In this document: positions 51,695 to 59,590 of the stretch, piece by piece | How the letters are laid out: every line of letters starts with the position of its first letter | How positions within the stretch are numbered: position 1 is the stretch's first letter | Source of the DNA: UBA10649 sp965227045 | GTDB lineage: Bacteria; Actinomycetota; Actinomycetes; S36-B12 | NCBI GenBank assembly: GCA_965227045.1 | Contig: OZ245718.1 | Location: 2,790,001-2,854,000, forward strand | Direction of reading: 5' to 3' | Length of the DNA: 64,000 bases | Program-made: the position numbers and the translations under genes | Notes under the pieces: generated by a model | Databases searched by the model: none | What the model saw: only the letters and a program-made list of their open reading frames with translations | Told to the model about the DNA's origin: nothing

Positions 51695-52805
51695 GACGAA
51701 GCCCCAGTGCGGCGCAGCCGTCGACGAGCGCGTCCAGTCCGAACGCATCTGCGGGTCCGAGCACTCCTGCGCCGCTCTCGCGACGCGTGTGGAGCATGGC
51801 CGCACCCCAGGCGAGAAGTTCCGCGGTGAGGTCGTAGGGACTTGGGCCGTCCACGCGGACGCGACTCAGTTCGCGGCCCACTCCGTCGACCACTTGTGCG
51901 ATCGCGATCGACGTGGCCTGCTGTCGTCGGGCCGACGCCGGACCCGCGCCGGTTTCGCGACCACCTCCCCAGGACAGTGCACGGGCCGTCGCTGCTCTGG
52001 CGAGCGGCACGAGACGGGTCGCCGACAGGACCCGTCCGATCGCATGGGCGGGCCGGGTCCAGCGTCCCGCCCAGCCGAGATACACGCCGACATCCGCGAG
52101 AGCCGGCGACAGGCGAGGCAGGGCGAAGTGCTCGCTGCCGCCGATTGGCAGGCCATCGTGGGCATGGTCGTCGAACGCGAAGGACCTCACCGACGTGGAG
52201 CCGTCACGCACTAGACCCTGCCGGAAGGCAAAGGGAGCCTCGGTGGCCATCGACGCGGCGCTTGCGCGAGTGCCGCTGCTCATCGCCATCGGGCCGGAGA
52301 TGAAGTAGCCGACGTCGACCCGCGCGGCCGAGCCGAGTCCAACGGCGGCGTCGCGCAGCGCGAGTGCACCCGCGAGATTCCCTGGCACGTAGTCGTAGCC
52401 GAACGCTGGCAGCAGTCGGGCGCCGGTGGCGACGGCGCGCTCATGGTCGTGCTCGAACAGTTGTCGGACGAACGACGGCTCTCCGGTCGAGTCGACATAG
52501 CCGCAGCCCTGATCTATCGCCGCCTCGACCGCGGCGCGGCCGTACCGGGAGAACGGACCGACGGTCGACACGAGCACGTCGTCCGCGCTGGTGACCAGGC
52601 GCCGGACGCTGGCCGGGTCGTTGGCATCGGCGCATTGCCATGTGGGCGCGGCATCGATAGGAGCGCAGGGAGCAAGAGCGGCGACGAGATCGACCAGGGC
52701 ATGGTCCGACCGGCCGGCGAGCACTGGCGCGAGTCCGGCGCGTGTCATCGCCTCGGCCGTGAGGCGGCCCGTGAAGCCCGTCGCGCCAAAGAGAATCACT
52801 CGCAT
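51684..52805 (-). CDS. Saccharopine dehydrogenase-like oxidoreductase
   Basis: A 373-residue protein with an N-terminal Rossmann motif (VILFGATGFTGRLTAEAM), SADDVLVSTVGPFSRYG, YVDSTGEPSFVRQLF and a middle GTRASAASMATE. This fold includes saccharopine reductases and the trans-acting enoyl reductases of polyketide lipid synthesis in mycobacteria; specificity cannot be assigned. ATG 52805 follows TACCGT (52812-52817) by 6 nt. It heads the operon with the glycosylase-like and homocysteine methyltransferase genes. Confidence 0.82.
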   Translation of the reverse strand: MRVILFGATGFTGRLTAEAMTRAGLAPVLAGRSDHALVDLVAALAPCAPIDAAPTWQCADANDPASVRRLVTSADDVLVSTVGPFSRYGRAAVEAAIDQGCGYVDSTGEPSFVRQLFEHDHERAVATGARLLPAFGYDYVPGNLAGALALRDAAVGLGSAARVDVGYFISGPMAMSSGTRASAASMATEAPFAFRQGLVRDGSTSVRSFAFDDHAHDGLPIGGSEHFALPRLSPALADVGVYLGWAGRWTRPAHAIGRVLSATRLVPLARAATARALSWGGGRETGAGPASARRQQATSIAIAQVVDGVGRELSRVRVDGPSPYDLTAELLAWGAAMLHTRRESGAGVLGPADAFGLDALVDGCAALGLRRVE

Positions 52806-52811
52806 CCCGCG

Positions 52812-52834
52812 ACGGTACATCCGTCGCCTACTGT
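52812..52834. promoter_or_regulatory. Divergent overlapping promoters, SDH-like / aminotransferase
   Basis: Minus-strand TACCGT (52812-52817) is 6 nt from ATG 52805; plus-strand TACTGT (52829-52834) is 6 nt from GTG 52841. The gap is 35 bp, with 11 bp between hexamers. Confidence 0.55.
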
Positions 52835-52840
52835 GGCGTC

Positions 52841-54217
52841 GTGAGCCTTCCATCGGCGTTCTGGCATCCGTTCGCGGACATGTCGACCGTCGTCGGCCGC
52901 GACCTGGTGATCGAGTCGGGCAATGGAAGCCACGTTCGCTCCGAGGCGGGCGACGAGTACCTCGATGCCACCGCCGCCCTGTGGTACTGCAACATCGGAC
53001 ACGGGCGGGCCGAGATCGGCGAGGCCGTGCTTCGGCAGATGTCGAGCATCGCGGCGTACTCGAACTTCGGGGATCTCGCGACGCGTCCGACCCTCGACCT
53101 TGCCGACCGCCTGTCCGCGATGGCGCCGATGGGCGGCGCAAAGGTGTTCTTCACCAGCGGCGGCAGCGACTCGGTCGACACGGCCGCGAAACTGGTCCGC
53201 CGGTACTGGAGCGCGGTCGGCGAGCCGGATCGTCGCGTCATCGTCACTCGTACGAAGGCGTACCACGGGATGCACTTCGCGGGAACGTCGCTCGCGGGCA
53301 TCGACGCGAACCGCGATGGCTACGGCCAGCTAGATCCCGACGTGTCCATCGTCGAGTGGGATGACGCTGACGCGCTCGCGACCCGCATCGACGAGATCGG
53401 CGCGCACAAGGTCGCGGCCTTCTTCTGCGAGCCGGTGATCGGTGCGGGCGGCGTATACGCGCCGCCGGACGGATACCTGAAGCGCGCGCGTGAGGTGTGC
53501 GGCGAGCGTGGCGTCCTGTTCGCGGCCGACGAGGTCATCACCGGCTACGGGCGCACCGGTCGAATGTTCGCGTCGGAGGGACTCGATCCCGACATCGTGC
53601 TCACCGCCAAGGGCCTGACGTCCGGCTACCTGCCGATGGGCGCAGTGCTCGTGTCCGGTCGGGTTGCCGCGCCGTTCTGGAACGCGCCTGGACTTCTGTG
53701 GCGGCATGGTTACACGTATTCCGGGCATGCGGCCGCTGCGGCAGCGGCGATGGCCAATCTCGACATCCTCGAGAACGAGAAGCTGGTGGCGCGGGTGGCC
53801 GACAGTCAGCTGTCGCTCGCCGCCGCGCTCTCGCATCTTCGAACCCACGAGTGGATCACGGAGGTGCGCCTGGGCACCGGACTGCTCGCCGCTGTTCAGC
53901 TGGATCGCGACATGGTGGCCGCCGATCCGACGGTGATGAACCGCCTGATTGCATCGCTGCGCGCGCGAGGGGTGCTTACCCGCGCCCTGGTCGACGGTGC
54001 GCTGCAGATCTCGCCGCCCTTCGTCATCACGCGGGACGAGATGCGCACCCTCGGATCGTCGATCGACGACACGCTCGTCGAACTCGGCTCGCGGCGAGTG
54101 CCGAGGGCGGTCATCGATGTCGATCTCCTGCCGGACATCACGTCCGACGAGGCCGGTGGATTCTCCGCGTCAGACCGTCAGCTGCTGGCAGACGTGCCGC
54201 CGCATCACGGAGCCTGA
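52841..54217 (+). CDS. Class III (omega) aminotransferase
   Basis: A 458-residue PLP enzyme: HPFADMSTVVGRDLVIESG, ATAALWYCNIGHGRAEIGEAV, FFTSGGSDSVDTAAKLVRRY (phosphate loop), ADEVITGYGRTGRMF (PLP-ring Asp) and the Schiff-base lysine in LTAKGLTSGYLPMGAVLV. Similar proteins act on beta-alanine, polyamines or pyruvate-linked amines. Predicted leaderless. The C-terminal 50 residues (IDVDLLPDITSDEAGGF onward) extend beyond the usual fold. It overlaps the convergent mscL gene by 13 nt. Confidence 0.9.
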   Translation: MSLPSAFWHPFADMSTVVGRDLVIESGNGSHVRSEAGDEYLDATAALWYCNIGHGRAEIGEAVLRQMSSIAAYSNFGDLATRPTLDLADRLSAMAPMGGAKVFFTSGGSDSVDTAAKLVRRYWSAVGEPDRRVIVTRTKAYHGMHFAGTSLAGIDANRDGYGQLDPDVSIVEWDDADALATRIDEIGAHKVAAFFCEPVIGAGGVYAPPDGYLKRAREVCGERGVLFAADEVITGYGRTGRMFASEGLDPDIVLTAKGLTSGYLPMGAVLVSGRVAAPFWNAPGLLWRHGYTYSGHAAAAAAAMANLDILENEKLVARVADSQLSLAAALSHLRTHEWITEVRLGTGLLAAVQLDRDMVAADPTVMNRLIASLRARGVLTRALVDGALQISPPFVITRDEMRTLGSSIDDTLVELGSRRVPRAVIDVDLLPDITSDEAGGFSASDRQLLADVPPHHGA

Positions 54218-54585
54218 TCGGCCTTCAGCAGGTCGCGGATCTCCGTCAGCAGCTTGATGTCCTCGGGGGTCGCGGCCGGCTCCTCGCCCTTGCTCATCCG
54301 CTCGCGCATCTTGTTCATCGGCACGACGAAGACGAAGTAGATGACCGCCAAGGTGATCACGAACACGATCAGCGCGTTGATCATCATGGTGAAGTCGATG
54401 ACCTGCCCGCGGATCTCGATCGTTCCGGCATCGATGCCGCCACCGAGGAAGATGCCGACGATCGGCATGATCAGCGCCTGCGAGAATGCGCCGACGAGGG
54501 CCGTCAATGCCGCTCCGACAACGACCGCGACCGCGAGATCGATGACATTTCCGCGAAAGACGAAGGTCTTCAGGCCTTTCAGCAT
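54205..54585 (-). CDS. mscL: Large-conductance mechanosensitive channel
   Basis: A 126-residue channel: N-terminal amphipathic segment MLKGLKTFVFRGNVIDLAVA, TM1 (VVVGAALTALVGAFSQALIM), periplasmic loop (GGGIDAGTIEIRGQVIDF), TM2 (INALIVFVITLAVIYFVFVV) and C-terminal helix (EDIKLLTEIRDLLKA). It protects against osmotic downshock. ATG 54585 follows GGGAGA at good spacing; an upstream extension is not supported. Confidence 0.96.
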   Translation of the reverse strand: MLKGLKTFVFRGNVIDLAVAVVVGAALTALVGAFSQALIMPIVGIFLGGGIDAGTIEIRGQVIDFTMMINALIVFVITLAVIYFVFVVPMNKMRERMSKGEEPAATPEDIKLLTEIRDLLKADQAP

Positions 54586-54622
54586 GGGGTCTCCCGAGAG
54601 TAGGTGTGCGTCTCGCGGCACC

Positions 54623-55087
54623 CTAGCGAGAAAGCGCCTGCGTGCGGATGACGACGGTCACCGGTCCACGCGCCGTGGCGGTGCTGACTGCCAGCGCGGC
54701 TGCCTCGGTGACCGCGACCAGCACGATCGCCGAGGCGGACGATCCGAAGCCTCCGGACACGTCGGGGACGTCAAGTACGCGGGAGCGACGAGCCACGACC
54801 GTGGCGCTGGGCTCGACGTCGCCGGCACCGGACAGCCCGATCACGTCTATTACGTCTCCGGTCGCGAGGGTCCTGGCGATGGCCGAACTGGCGAGCGTGA
54901 GCGGAATGGCCACCTCCCCAGCCCTCAGGCCGGAGGTGGGCGCACCGGCCACCACGATGGTCGCCGGTGCGGGGCGAAGGCTGGTGACCGCGAGCAGCAC
55001 GCCCGCCCCAGCGAGGGTCGCGGCGATCGGACGCCGGTGCCGACGCAGTAAGCGGGTCAGCCTGCGACGGGTCTGCGTGGCCAGCAC
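54623..55087 (-). CDS. SAF-domain (CpaB/RcpC-like) membrane protein
   Basis: A 154-residue protein: basic N-terminus (TRRRLTRLLRRHRRP), one membrane helix (IAATLAGAGVLLAVTSL) and an extracytoplasmic SAF-like domain (VAGAPTSGLRAGEVAIPLTL, ATGDVIDVIGLSGAG) plus a C-terminal VLVAVTEAAALAVSTATA strand-helix. The layout recalls CpaB pilus-assembly proteins, yet no Tad/Flp gene is in the window. TAGCGT (55094-55099) is 6 nt before GTG 55087. Confidence 0.72.
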   Translation of the reverse strand: MLATQTRRRLTRLLRRHRRPIAATLAGAGVLLAVTSLRPAPATIVVAGAPTSGLRAGEVAIPLTLASSAIARTLATGDVIDVIGLSGAGDVEPSATVVARRSRVLDVPDVSGGFGSSASAIVLVAVTEAAALAVSTATARGPVTVVIRTQALSR

Positions 55088-55093
55088 GTCGCG

Positions 55094-55099
55094 ACGCTA
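55094..55099 (-). promoter_or_regulatory. -10 hexamer TAGCGT of a leaderless promoter
   Basis: TAGCGT ends 6 nt before GTG 55087 of the SAF protein gene. Confidence 0.5.
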
Positions 55100-55154
55100 C
55101 GGCGAACTGGCCGTCGCCGTCGAACGGCCATCCACAGGCTGCGTGGCACGAGCC

Positions 55155-55502
55155 TTAGGACGTAGTTGTCGCCTTCGGGGCGGTCGGCGTGCTCGCGGGC
55201 GCAGGGGTGCTCGAGGTCGAGGACCCCGAATCCGAGGTCGACGTCGAGGGAGCGGACGATGAGCCCGAGTCCGAAGTCGTGCTCTTGGCCGGCGCGCTCG
55301 AGTCCGAGGACGACTTCTTGGAGTCCCGGGAGTCATTGCGGTAGAAGCCTGATCCCTTGAACACCACGCCCACGTTCGTGAACATCTTGCGCAGTCCCGG
55401 CGCACCGCAGGCGGGACACACCGTGAGTGAGTCGTCGGTCATCTTCTGCTGCACCTCGGATCGGGTACCACAGGCAGAACAGGCGTACTCGTAGGTGGGC
55501 AA
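55155..55502 (-). CDS. FmdB-family zinc-ribbon protein, Ruc-type chaperone candidate
   Basis: A 115-residue protein: an FmdB zinc ribbon with Cys8/Cys11 and Cys29/Cys32 (YEYACSACG, VCPACGAPG), a conserved FTNVGVVFKGSGFYRND, and a 65-residue disordered Ser/Thr/Pro/Ala tail. The same design is found in mycobacterial Rv0991c (Ruc), a redox-regulated chaperone controlled by HrcA and located beside 5-FCL and galU. A CIRCE element lies 22 bp upstream of this gene. The start is TTG 55502, supported by GGAGGAA directly before it; no ATG or GTG is available in the right place. Confidence 0.88.
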   Translation of the reverse strand: MPTYEYACSACGTRSEVQQKMTDDSLTVCPACGAPGLRKMFTNVGVVFKGSGFYRNDSRDSKKSSSDSSAPAKSTTSDSGSSSAPSTSTSDSGSSTSSTPAPASTPTAPKATTTS

Positions 55503-55523
55503 CGTTCCTCCGTCGGATTCTTA

Positions 55524-55550
55524 CTGGCACTCAATGGCGCCGAGTGCTAA
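55524..55550. promoter_or_regulatory. CIRCE element (HrcA operator) upstream of fmdB/ruc
   Basis: Left arm CTGGCACTC (two mismatches to TTAGCACTC), 9-nt spacer AATGGCGCC and perfect right arm GAGTGCTAA. It lies between the minus-strand TTG 55502 and crcB (55608), so HrcA could affect either. Confidence 0.85.
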
Positions 55551-55593
55551 TTGTGCCCCGTCGTGGCGGCTTCGTGCAATTTCACGCTGCGCG

Positions 55594-55599
55594 TAGCGT
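55594..55599 (+). promoter_or_regulatory. -10 hexamer TAGCGT for crcB
   Basis: TAGCGT ends 8 nt before GTG 55608, so crcB has no 5' leader that could hold a fluoride riboswitch. Confidence 0.4.
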
Positions 55600-55607
55600 T
55601 CGTGGCT

Positions 55608-55979
55608 GTGCCCCGCCTGCTCGTCATTGCGATCGGTGGCGTGCTGGGCTCGCTGGCCCGCTACGGCGTCGTGCTGCTGGAGGGGGAGCGAGGCACGGAC
55701 GATTGGCCCTGGGCCACGTTGTCCGTCAACATCCTCGGCGCGCTGCTGATCGGCATCATCGCGTCATCGCCGACGATCCGCGCCAGACCTCACTGGGTTC
55801 GGCTCTTCCTCGTCACGGGCATCCTCGGCGGCTTCACCACCTTTTCGGCATTCGCGCTGGAGACCGGAGAGCTCCTGGACGCCGGACGGGTGGGGCTCGC
55901 GGGCGGGTACGTCGTCGTCACGATGGTCGCGGGACTGCTCGCGGTGCGTCTCGGTGCGAAGATCGGGCACTCGCGATGA
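55608..55979 (+). CDS. crcB: Fluoride channel subunit CrcB/FluC (first of pair)
   Basis: A 123-residue, four-helix protein: LLVIAIGGVLGSLARYGVVL, WATLSVNILGALLIGI (Asn of the family) and VTGILGGFTTFSAFALE (GFTTFS filter motif). In actinobacteria the channel is a heterodimer of two paralogs; the partner follows with a 4-nt overlap (ATGA). GTG 55608 is chosen by promoter spacing; GTG 55602 is also possible. Confidence 0.92.
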   Translation: MPRLLVIAIGGVLGSLARYGVVLLEGERGTDDWPWATLSVNILGALLIGIIASSPTIRARPHWVRLFLVTGILGGFTTFSAFALETGELLDAGRVGLAGGYVVVTMVAGLLAVRLGAKIGHSR

Positions 55980-56332
55980 CCTGGGTCGCGCTGGTCGTCG
56001 GCGCCATGGTCGGGGCTCCGCTGCGCTACGTCGTCGACACGTGGGTCACTGCGCGGACGGCGGGCCTGCGGGCCTTCACCTGGGGATTGCTGGCCGTCAA
56101 CGTGACCGGGTCTGCTCTCGCGGGAGTCGTGCTGGCTCGCACCACCGGGGATTTGCGGATCCTGCTCCTGACCGGCTTCTGCGGCGCGTTCACGACGTTC
56201 TCCGGGTTCGCATGGGAGGCCGACCGCCTGTGGCTGGTGGCCAGGACGTCGTTCTGGTGGGCGGTCGTCGTCATGCCGGCAGCCTGCGTTGCGGCGTTCC
56301 TCCTGGCCTGGCGGATCGCCGGCTGGATCTGA
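55976..56332 (+). CDS. crcB: Fluoride channel subunit CrcB/FluC (second of pair)
   Basis: A 118-residue, four-helix paralog: MTWVALVVGAMVGAPLRYVV, GLLAVNVTGSALAGVVL and TGFCGAFTTFSGFAWE. Charge bias differs from the first subunit, consistent with opposite membrane orientation in a dual-topology heterodimer. It exports fluoride passively. Confidence 0.92.
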   Translation: MTWVALVVGAMVGAPLRYVVDTWVTARTAGLRAFTWGLLAVNVTGSALAGVVLARTTGDLRILLLTGFCGAFTTFSGFAWEADRLWLVARTSFWWAVVVMPAACVAAFLLAWRIAGWI

Positions 56333-56334
56333 CG

Positions 56335-56919
56335 TCAGCCAGCGAGGGCCGCGCGCCCGGTTCGCAGAGTTCGCTGCGGAGTGACCACTGCGTCCACGGG
56401 TCGGTCGTGGTCCTCGGTCGGGACCTCGTCGATCACCTCGTCGTCATAGACAAGCGCCACCAGGACCGGGCCGCCGTCGGCCAGTGGCGCAGCCGCGGCG
56501 AGGGCGCGGTCGTAGAAGCCGCCGCCCTGCCCCAGCCGGCGCCCGAATCGATCAACCGCGAGAGCGGGCATGAGAACGACATCGGCGAATTCGAGGGTGT
56601 CGACGCCCGCACCCACGGGTTGGTTGATCCCCATTGGTCCGGACTCGAACGCAGAACCGGCATCGACCCGCACCCAGGCCAGCAGCGGGCCGACGATTCT
56701 GGGCAACCAGACGCGATGGCCGCTCGCGAGCAGCCGCGCGATCAGCGGCCCTGTACCGGGCTCGCCGTCGATGGAGGAGTAGCAGGTGACATCGCGCGGC
56801 TCGTCCGGAAGGAATGCGACCGCGCGCTCCGCCAGCTGCTCGGCCAGCAGTGCCTGGTCGTCTGAGGCGCGCGCGCGGCGCTGCTCACGGATGAGCGTGC
56901 GCACACCTGCCTTATCCAC
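56335..56919 (-). CDS. 5-formyltetrahydrofolate cyclo-ligase
   Basis: A 194-residue protein: MDKAGVRTLIREQRRARASD, YSSIDGEPGTGPLI, PMGINQPVG (substrate loop), VVLMPALAVDRFGRRLGQGGGFYDRAL (ATP-binding glycine loop, quoted as RRLGQGGGFYDR) and a C-terminal PVDAVVTPQRTL. It converts 5-formyl-THF to 5,10-methenyl-THF. GTG 56919 is preceded by CAAGAT (56926-56931) at 6 nt. Confidence 0.93.
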   Translation of the reverse strand: MDKAGVRTLIREQRRARASDDQALLAEQLAERAVAFLPDEPRDVTCYSSIDGEPGTGPLIARLLASGHRVWLPRIVGPLLAWVRVDAGSAFESGPMGINQPVGAGVDTLEFADVVLMPALAVDRFGRRLGQGGGFYDRALAAAAPLADGGPVLVALVYDDEVIDEVPTEDHDRPVDAVVTPQRTLRTGRAALAG

Positions 56920-56925
56920 GAGGTC

Positions 56926-56947
56926 ATCTTGTCGGATCGTCTATGGT
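56926..56947. promoter_or_regulatory. Divergent overlapping promoters, 5-FCL / galU
   Basis: Minus-strand CAAGAT (56926-56931) is 6 nt from GTG 56919; plus-strand TATGGT (56942-56947) is 7 nt from ATG 56955. The gap is 35 bp. Confidence 0.45.
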
Positions 56948-56954
56948 CGTTGCT

Positions 56955-57842
56955 ATGAGCAGCGTGAGGAAAGCGGTCATTCCTGCTGCCGGTCTGGGCA
57001 CGCGCTTCCTCCCGGCCACGAAGGCGACGCCGAAGGAGATGCTCCCGGTCGTCGACAAGCCCGCGATCCAGTACGTAGTCGAGGAGGCGGTTGCCGCCGG
57101 ACTCGAGGACGTGCTCATGATCACCGGGCGGAGCAAGCGGCCGCTCGAGGACCATTTCGACCGCAACTTCGAACTCGAGCAGGTCCTGCGCGAGAAGGGC
57201 GACGTCGAGCGGCTCCTGCTCGTCACCGAGTCGACCGACCTCGCCCGCATTCACTACGTGCGCCAGGGCGACGCGCTCGGCCTGGGGCACGCCGTGCTCA
57301 TGGCCGAGAGCCATGTCGGCAACGAGCCGTTCGCGGTCCTCCTTGGCGATGACCTGATCGACCCGCGTGATCCCGTCCTCAGCCGGATGATGGATGTCCG
57401 CGATGCCGCCGGCGGGTCGGTCGTCTGCCTGATGCAGGTGCCGATCGACCAGATCGTGCTGTACGGCTGCCCGGCGATCGAGGTCACTGACGATCCGGAC
57501 GTCGTTCTCGTGACCGACCTGGTCGAAAAGCCCGATCCCGAGCACGCGCCGAGCGACTACGCCGTCATCGGTCGCTACCTGCTCGACCCCGCGGTATTCG
57601 ACATCCTGCGCGAGACCGAGCCCGGTCGAGGTGGCGAGATCCAGCTCACCGATGCATTACGCACACTGGCGTCGATGCCGGCGAGCGAGGGCGGCGGGGT
57701 GCGCGGCCTGGTCTTCCGAGGCCGCAGGTATGACACCGGCGACCGACTGTCCTACCTGAAGTCGGTCATCACGCTGGCGTGTGAGCGCGAGGACATCGGG
57801 CCCGAGCTCCGCTCGTGGCTCGATGAGTTCACCGCGGGCTGA
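56955..57842 (+). CDS. galU: UTP-glucose-1-phosphate uridylyltransferase
   Basis: A 295-residue nucleotidyltransferase: KAVIPAAGLGTRFLPATKAT, PKEMLPVVDKPAIQYVVEEA, LGLGHAVLMAE, VLLGDDLI and LVEKPDPEHAPSDYAVIGRY. It makes UDP-glucose for glycans and envelope polysaccharides. The next gene, rimJ-like, starts 3 nt after its stop. In many actinobacteria a MoeA/Glp gene lies between galU and rimJ; it is absent here. Confidence 0.96.
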   Translation: MSSVRKAVIPAAGLGTRFLPATKATPKEMLPVVDKPAIQYVVEEAVAAGLEDVLMITGRSKRPLEDHFDRNFELEQVLREKGDVERLLLVTESTDLARIHYVRQGDALGLGHAVLMAESHVGNEPFAVLLGDDLIDPRDPVLSRMMDVRDAAGGSVVCLMQVPIDQIVLYGCPAIEVTDDPDVVLVTDLVEKPDPEHAPSDYAVIGRYLLDPAVFDILRETEPGRGGEIQLTDALRTLASMPASEGGGVRGLVFRGRRYDTGDRLSYLKSVITLACEREDIGPELRSWLDEFTAG

Positions 57843-57845
57843 GAC

Positions 57846-58460
57846 GTGTCGCCCCGTGCCTGGCCGGTGACGCTCACTGACGGTGACGTCACTCTTCGCC
57901 CGCTGCGCTACTCCGATGCCGGGCGGTGGCGCGACGTTCGTCGTCGCAATGTGGAGTGGCTCCAGGAGTGGGAGGCCACCCTTCCGCCCGAGGCGGTCGC
58001 TGACGGTGACGTCGCTCCGACCTTCGGGATGATGGTGCGTCGCCTTCGCAAGGAGGCTCGCGAGGGCCGCACCCTGCCGTGGGTCGTGTCCTGCCAGGGC
58101 CGCCTTGTCGGCCAGGTGACCGTCGGGGGCATCGCCTGGGGCTCGCTGCGCGCTGGCTACATCGGCTACTGGATCGACAGCGAGGTCGCCGGCCGCGGCA
58201 TCGTCACCAAGGCGGTGGCCATGGCCAGCGACTACTGCTTCGACATCCTCCACATGCATCGCATCGAGATCAACATCCGCCCGGAGAACGCCGCGTCGTT
58301 GCGCGTCGTCGAGAAACTCGGCCTGCGTCGCGAGGGCGACCGTCCCGCGTATCTGCATATAAATGGGCAGTGGCGAGACCACGTGACCTTCGTGGCGAAC
58401 GCTGGCGACTTCCCTGACGGAATTCTCAATCGCCTTCGCGGGGTCCAACAGCGCACCTGA
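57846..58460 (+). CDS. RimJ/RimL-type GNAT N-acetyltransferase
   Basis: A 204-residue GNAT: DVTLRPLRYSDAGRWRDVRR, VGQVTVGGIAWGSLRAGYIG, GRGIVTKAVAMASDYCF (acetyl-CoA loop) and HRIEINIRPENAASLRVVEK. It resembles the ribosomal protein alanine acetyltransferase group found after galU in actinobacteria. GTG 57846 is 3 nt from the galU stop. Confidence 0.9.
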   Translation: MSPRAWPVTLTDGDVTLRPLRYSDAGRWRDVRRRNVEWLQEWEATLPPEAVADGDVAPTFGMMVRRLRKEAREGRTLPWVVSCQGRLVGQVTVGGIAWGSLRAGYIGYWIDSEVAGRGIVTKAVAMASDYCFDILHMHRIEINIRPENAASLRVVEKLGLRREGDRPAYLHINGQWRDHVTFVANAGDFPDGILNRLRGVQQRT

Positions 58461-58544
58461 CGTCACATCGACCCCACGACACGCCGAACGCCCCACTGCT
58501 CGCATCCGAGATGTTACTCAGCGGACGCCCTAACGTTACGTTTC

Positions 58545-59426
58545 GTGACGGGCCTGATCTACGTTGTGATCATTGCCCTTTGGGCCGCGGTACTTATCCC
58601 GATGTGGCTGCGGCGCCATGACCAAATCAGCGAGGTTCGGTCCACCGCCCGGTTCAGTTCGGCGATGAAGTCTCTCGGCGGGCAAGGGCAACCGCAGTTC
58701 GCGACGGAATCGGGGTACGACATGGACGAGCAGTACGACATGCCCATGCCCCGCACTTCGTCGAACAGATCAGCTCGGGAGGTCCGTGGAATGCGACCGA
58801 CGACCGAAAGCCGCCCGCCGCTTGGCCTTGACCCCACCTATGAACGGGAGCTGGCCAGGCAGGCCGCCAGCACCAGACGCGCGATTGTCCTGGGGTCGCT
58901 GACGTTCATCCTGCTTCTCGCCCTCGTCCTCGCCGTGGCGGGGATGTTCCCGCGGTGGATGCCGGTTCTTGCCGCGATCCCCGTGGTCGCCTTTGTCCTC
59001 GCCGCGGCCCTGACCGCCTCGGAGCGATCGGCAGCTCGCCCGGTTTCGGCTCGCCGCACGCATCAAGCTGAGCGCCCGGCACGCTCGGAGCGCTCAACAC
59101 CGGCGCAGGCCGCGCCGCCGGCCGCCGCGGTCGACGACGACTGGGAGACCTGGAACGCCTGGGACGACGACGAGTCGTGGGACGCCGTGCCCCAGACCCT
59201 GCCGACCTATGTCACCGCTCCGCGCGCCTCGCAGGTGCCGCGGGGCATCGATCGCTCTCGCCCGGGCGAGTGGACGGGCGAGGCAATGGTCCAGACAGCG
59301 CAGTCGATGCGCACGCGCGAGCGCGCCGAAGCGCTGGATCGTCCGCCCGTCGCCTACGGCTCGGATACTGCCGAGATCCCGGTCGTCAAGGACGGCTACG
59401 GGTCGCAGCGGGCGGTCAACGAGTAG
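58545..59426 (+). CDS. GlpR/SepX-like divisome membrane protein
   Basis: A 293-residue protein: N-terminal membrane helix (GLIYVVIIALWAAVLIPMWL), RRHDQISEVRSTARFSSAMK, a polar loop, two more helices (residues 107-155: AIVLGSLTFILLLALVLAVA and WMPVLAAIPVVAFVLAAAL) and a long acidic/Pro-rich tail with DDDWETWNAWDDDESWD. Architecture and position after galU-rimJ fit the actinobacterial GlpR/SepX family, which recruits the MoeA-like Glp to the division site. TAACGT (58531-58536) is 8 nt before GTG 58545. Confidence 0.78.
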   Translation: MTGLIYVVIIALWAAVLIPMWLRRHDQISEVRSTARFSSAMKSLGGQGQPQFATESGYDMDEQYDMPMPRTSSNRSAREVRGMRPTTESRPPLGLDPTYERELARQAASTRRAIVLGSLTFILLLALVLAVAGMFPRWMPVLAAIPVVAFVLAAALTASERSAARPVSARRTHQAERPARSERSTPAQAAPPAAAVDDDWETWNAWDDDESWDAVPQTLPTYVTAPRASQVPRGIDRSRPGEWTGEAMVQTAQSMRTRERAEALDRPPVAYGSDTAEIPVVKDGYGSQRAVNE

Positions 59427-59454
59427 GCGTTCTCCACGCTCCGCGCGCGCTTGC

Positions 59455-59460
59455 TACCCT
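59455..59460 (+). promoter_or_regulatory. -10 hexamer TACCCT for tRNA-Ala
   Basis: TACCCT lies 13 nt before the first base of tRNA-Ala, consistent with a short 5' leader. Confidence 0.4.
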
Positions 59461-59473
59461 TTGCAGGCTTCAC

Positions 59474-59546
59474 GGGGCTGTAGCGCAGTTGGTAGCGCAC
59501 CTCGTTCGCAACGAGGGGGTCAGGGGTTCGAATCCCCTCAGCTCCA
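59474..59546 (+). tRNA. tRNA-Ala (anticodon CGC)
   Basis: Cloverleaf of 73 nt: acceptor GGGGCTG/CAGCTCC with one G-T pair, D-arm TAGCGCAGTTGGTAGCGCA, anticodon stem CCTCG/CGAGG with loop TTCGCAA (anticodon CGC), T-arm CAGGGG-TTCGAAT-CCCCT region, discriminator A. CCA not encoded. Confidence 0.95.
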
Positions 59547-59558
59547 CAAGTCACACGT

Positions 59559-59590
59559 GAAGGGCCGGTCCGCAAGCGGACCGGCCCTTC
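59559..59590 (+). terminator. Hairpin terminator after tRNA-Ala
   Basis: GAAGGGCCGGTCCG pairs perfectly with CGGACCGGCCCTTC across a CAAG loop (14 bp). There is no T-tract; the palindromic repeat follows directly. Confidence 0.7.

Noticed and set aside
55551..55607. Fluoride riboswitch upstream of crcB
   Set aside because: The leader is absent or only a few bases long given TAGCGT at 55594, and no fluoride-aptamer core could be recognised.
55608..56332. One crcB gene split by a frameshift
   Set aside because: Each half is a full four-helix subunit with its own GFTTFS/AFTTFS filter motif; paired genes are the normal state in this phylum.
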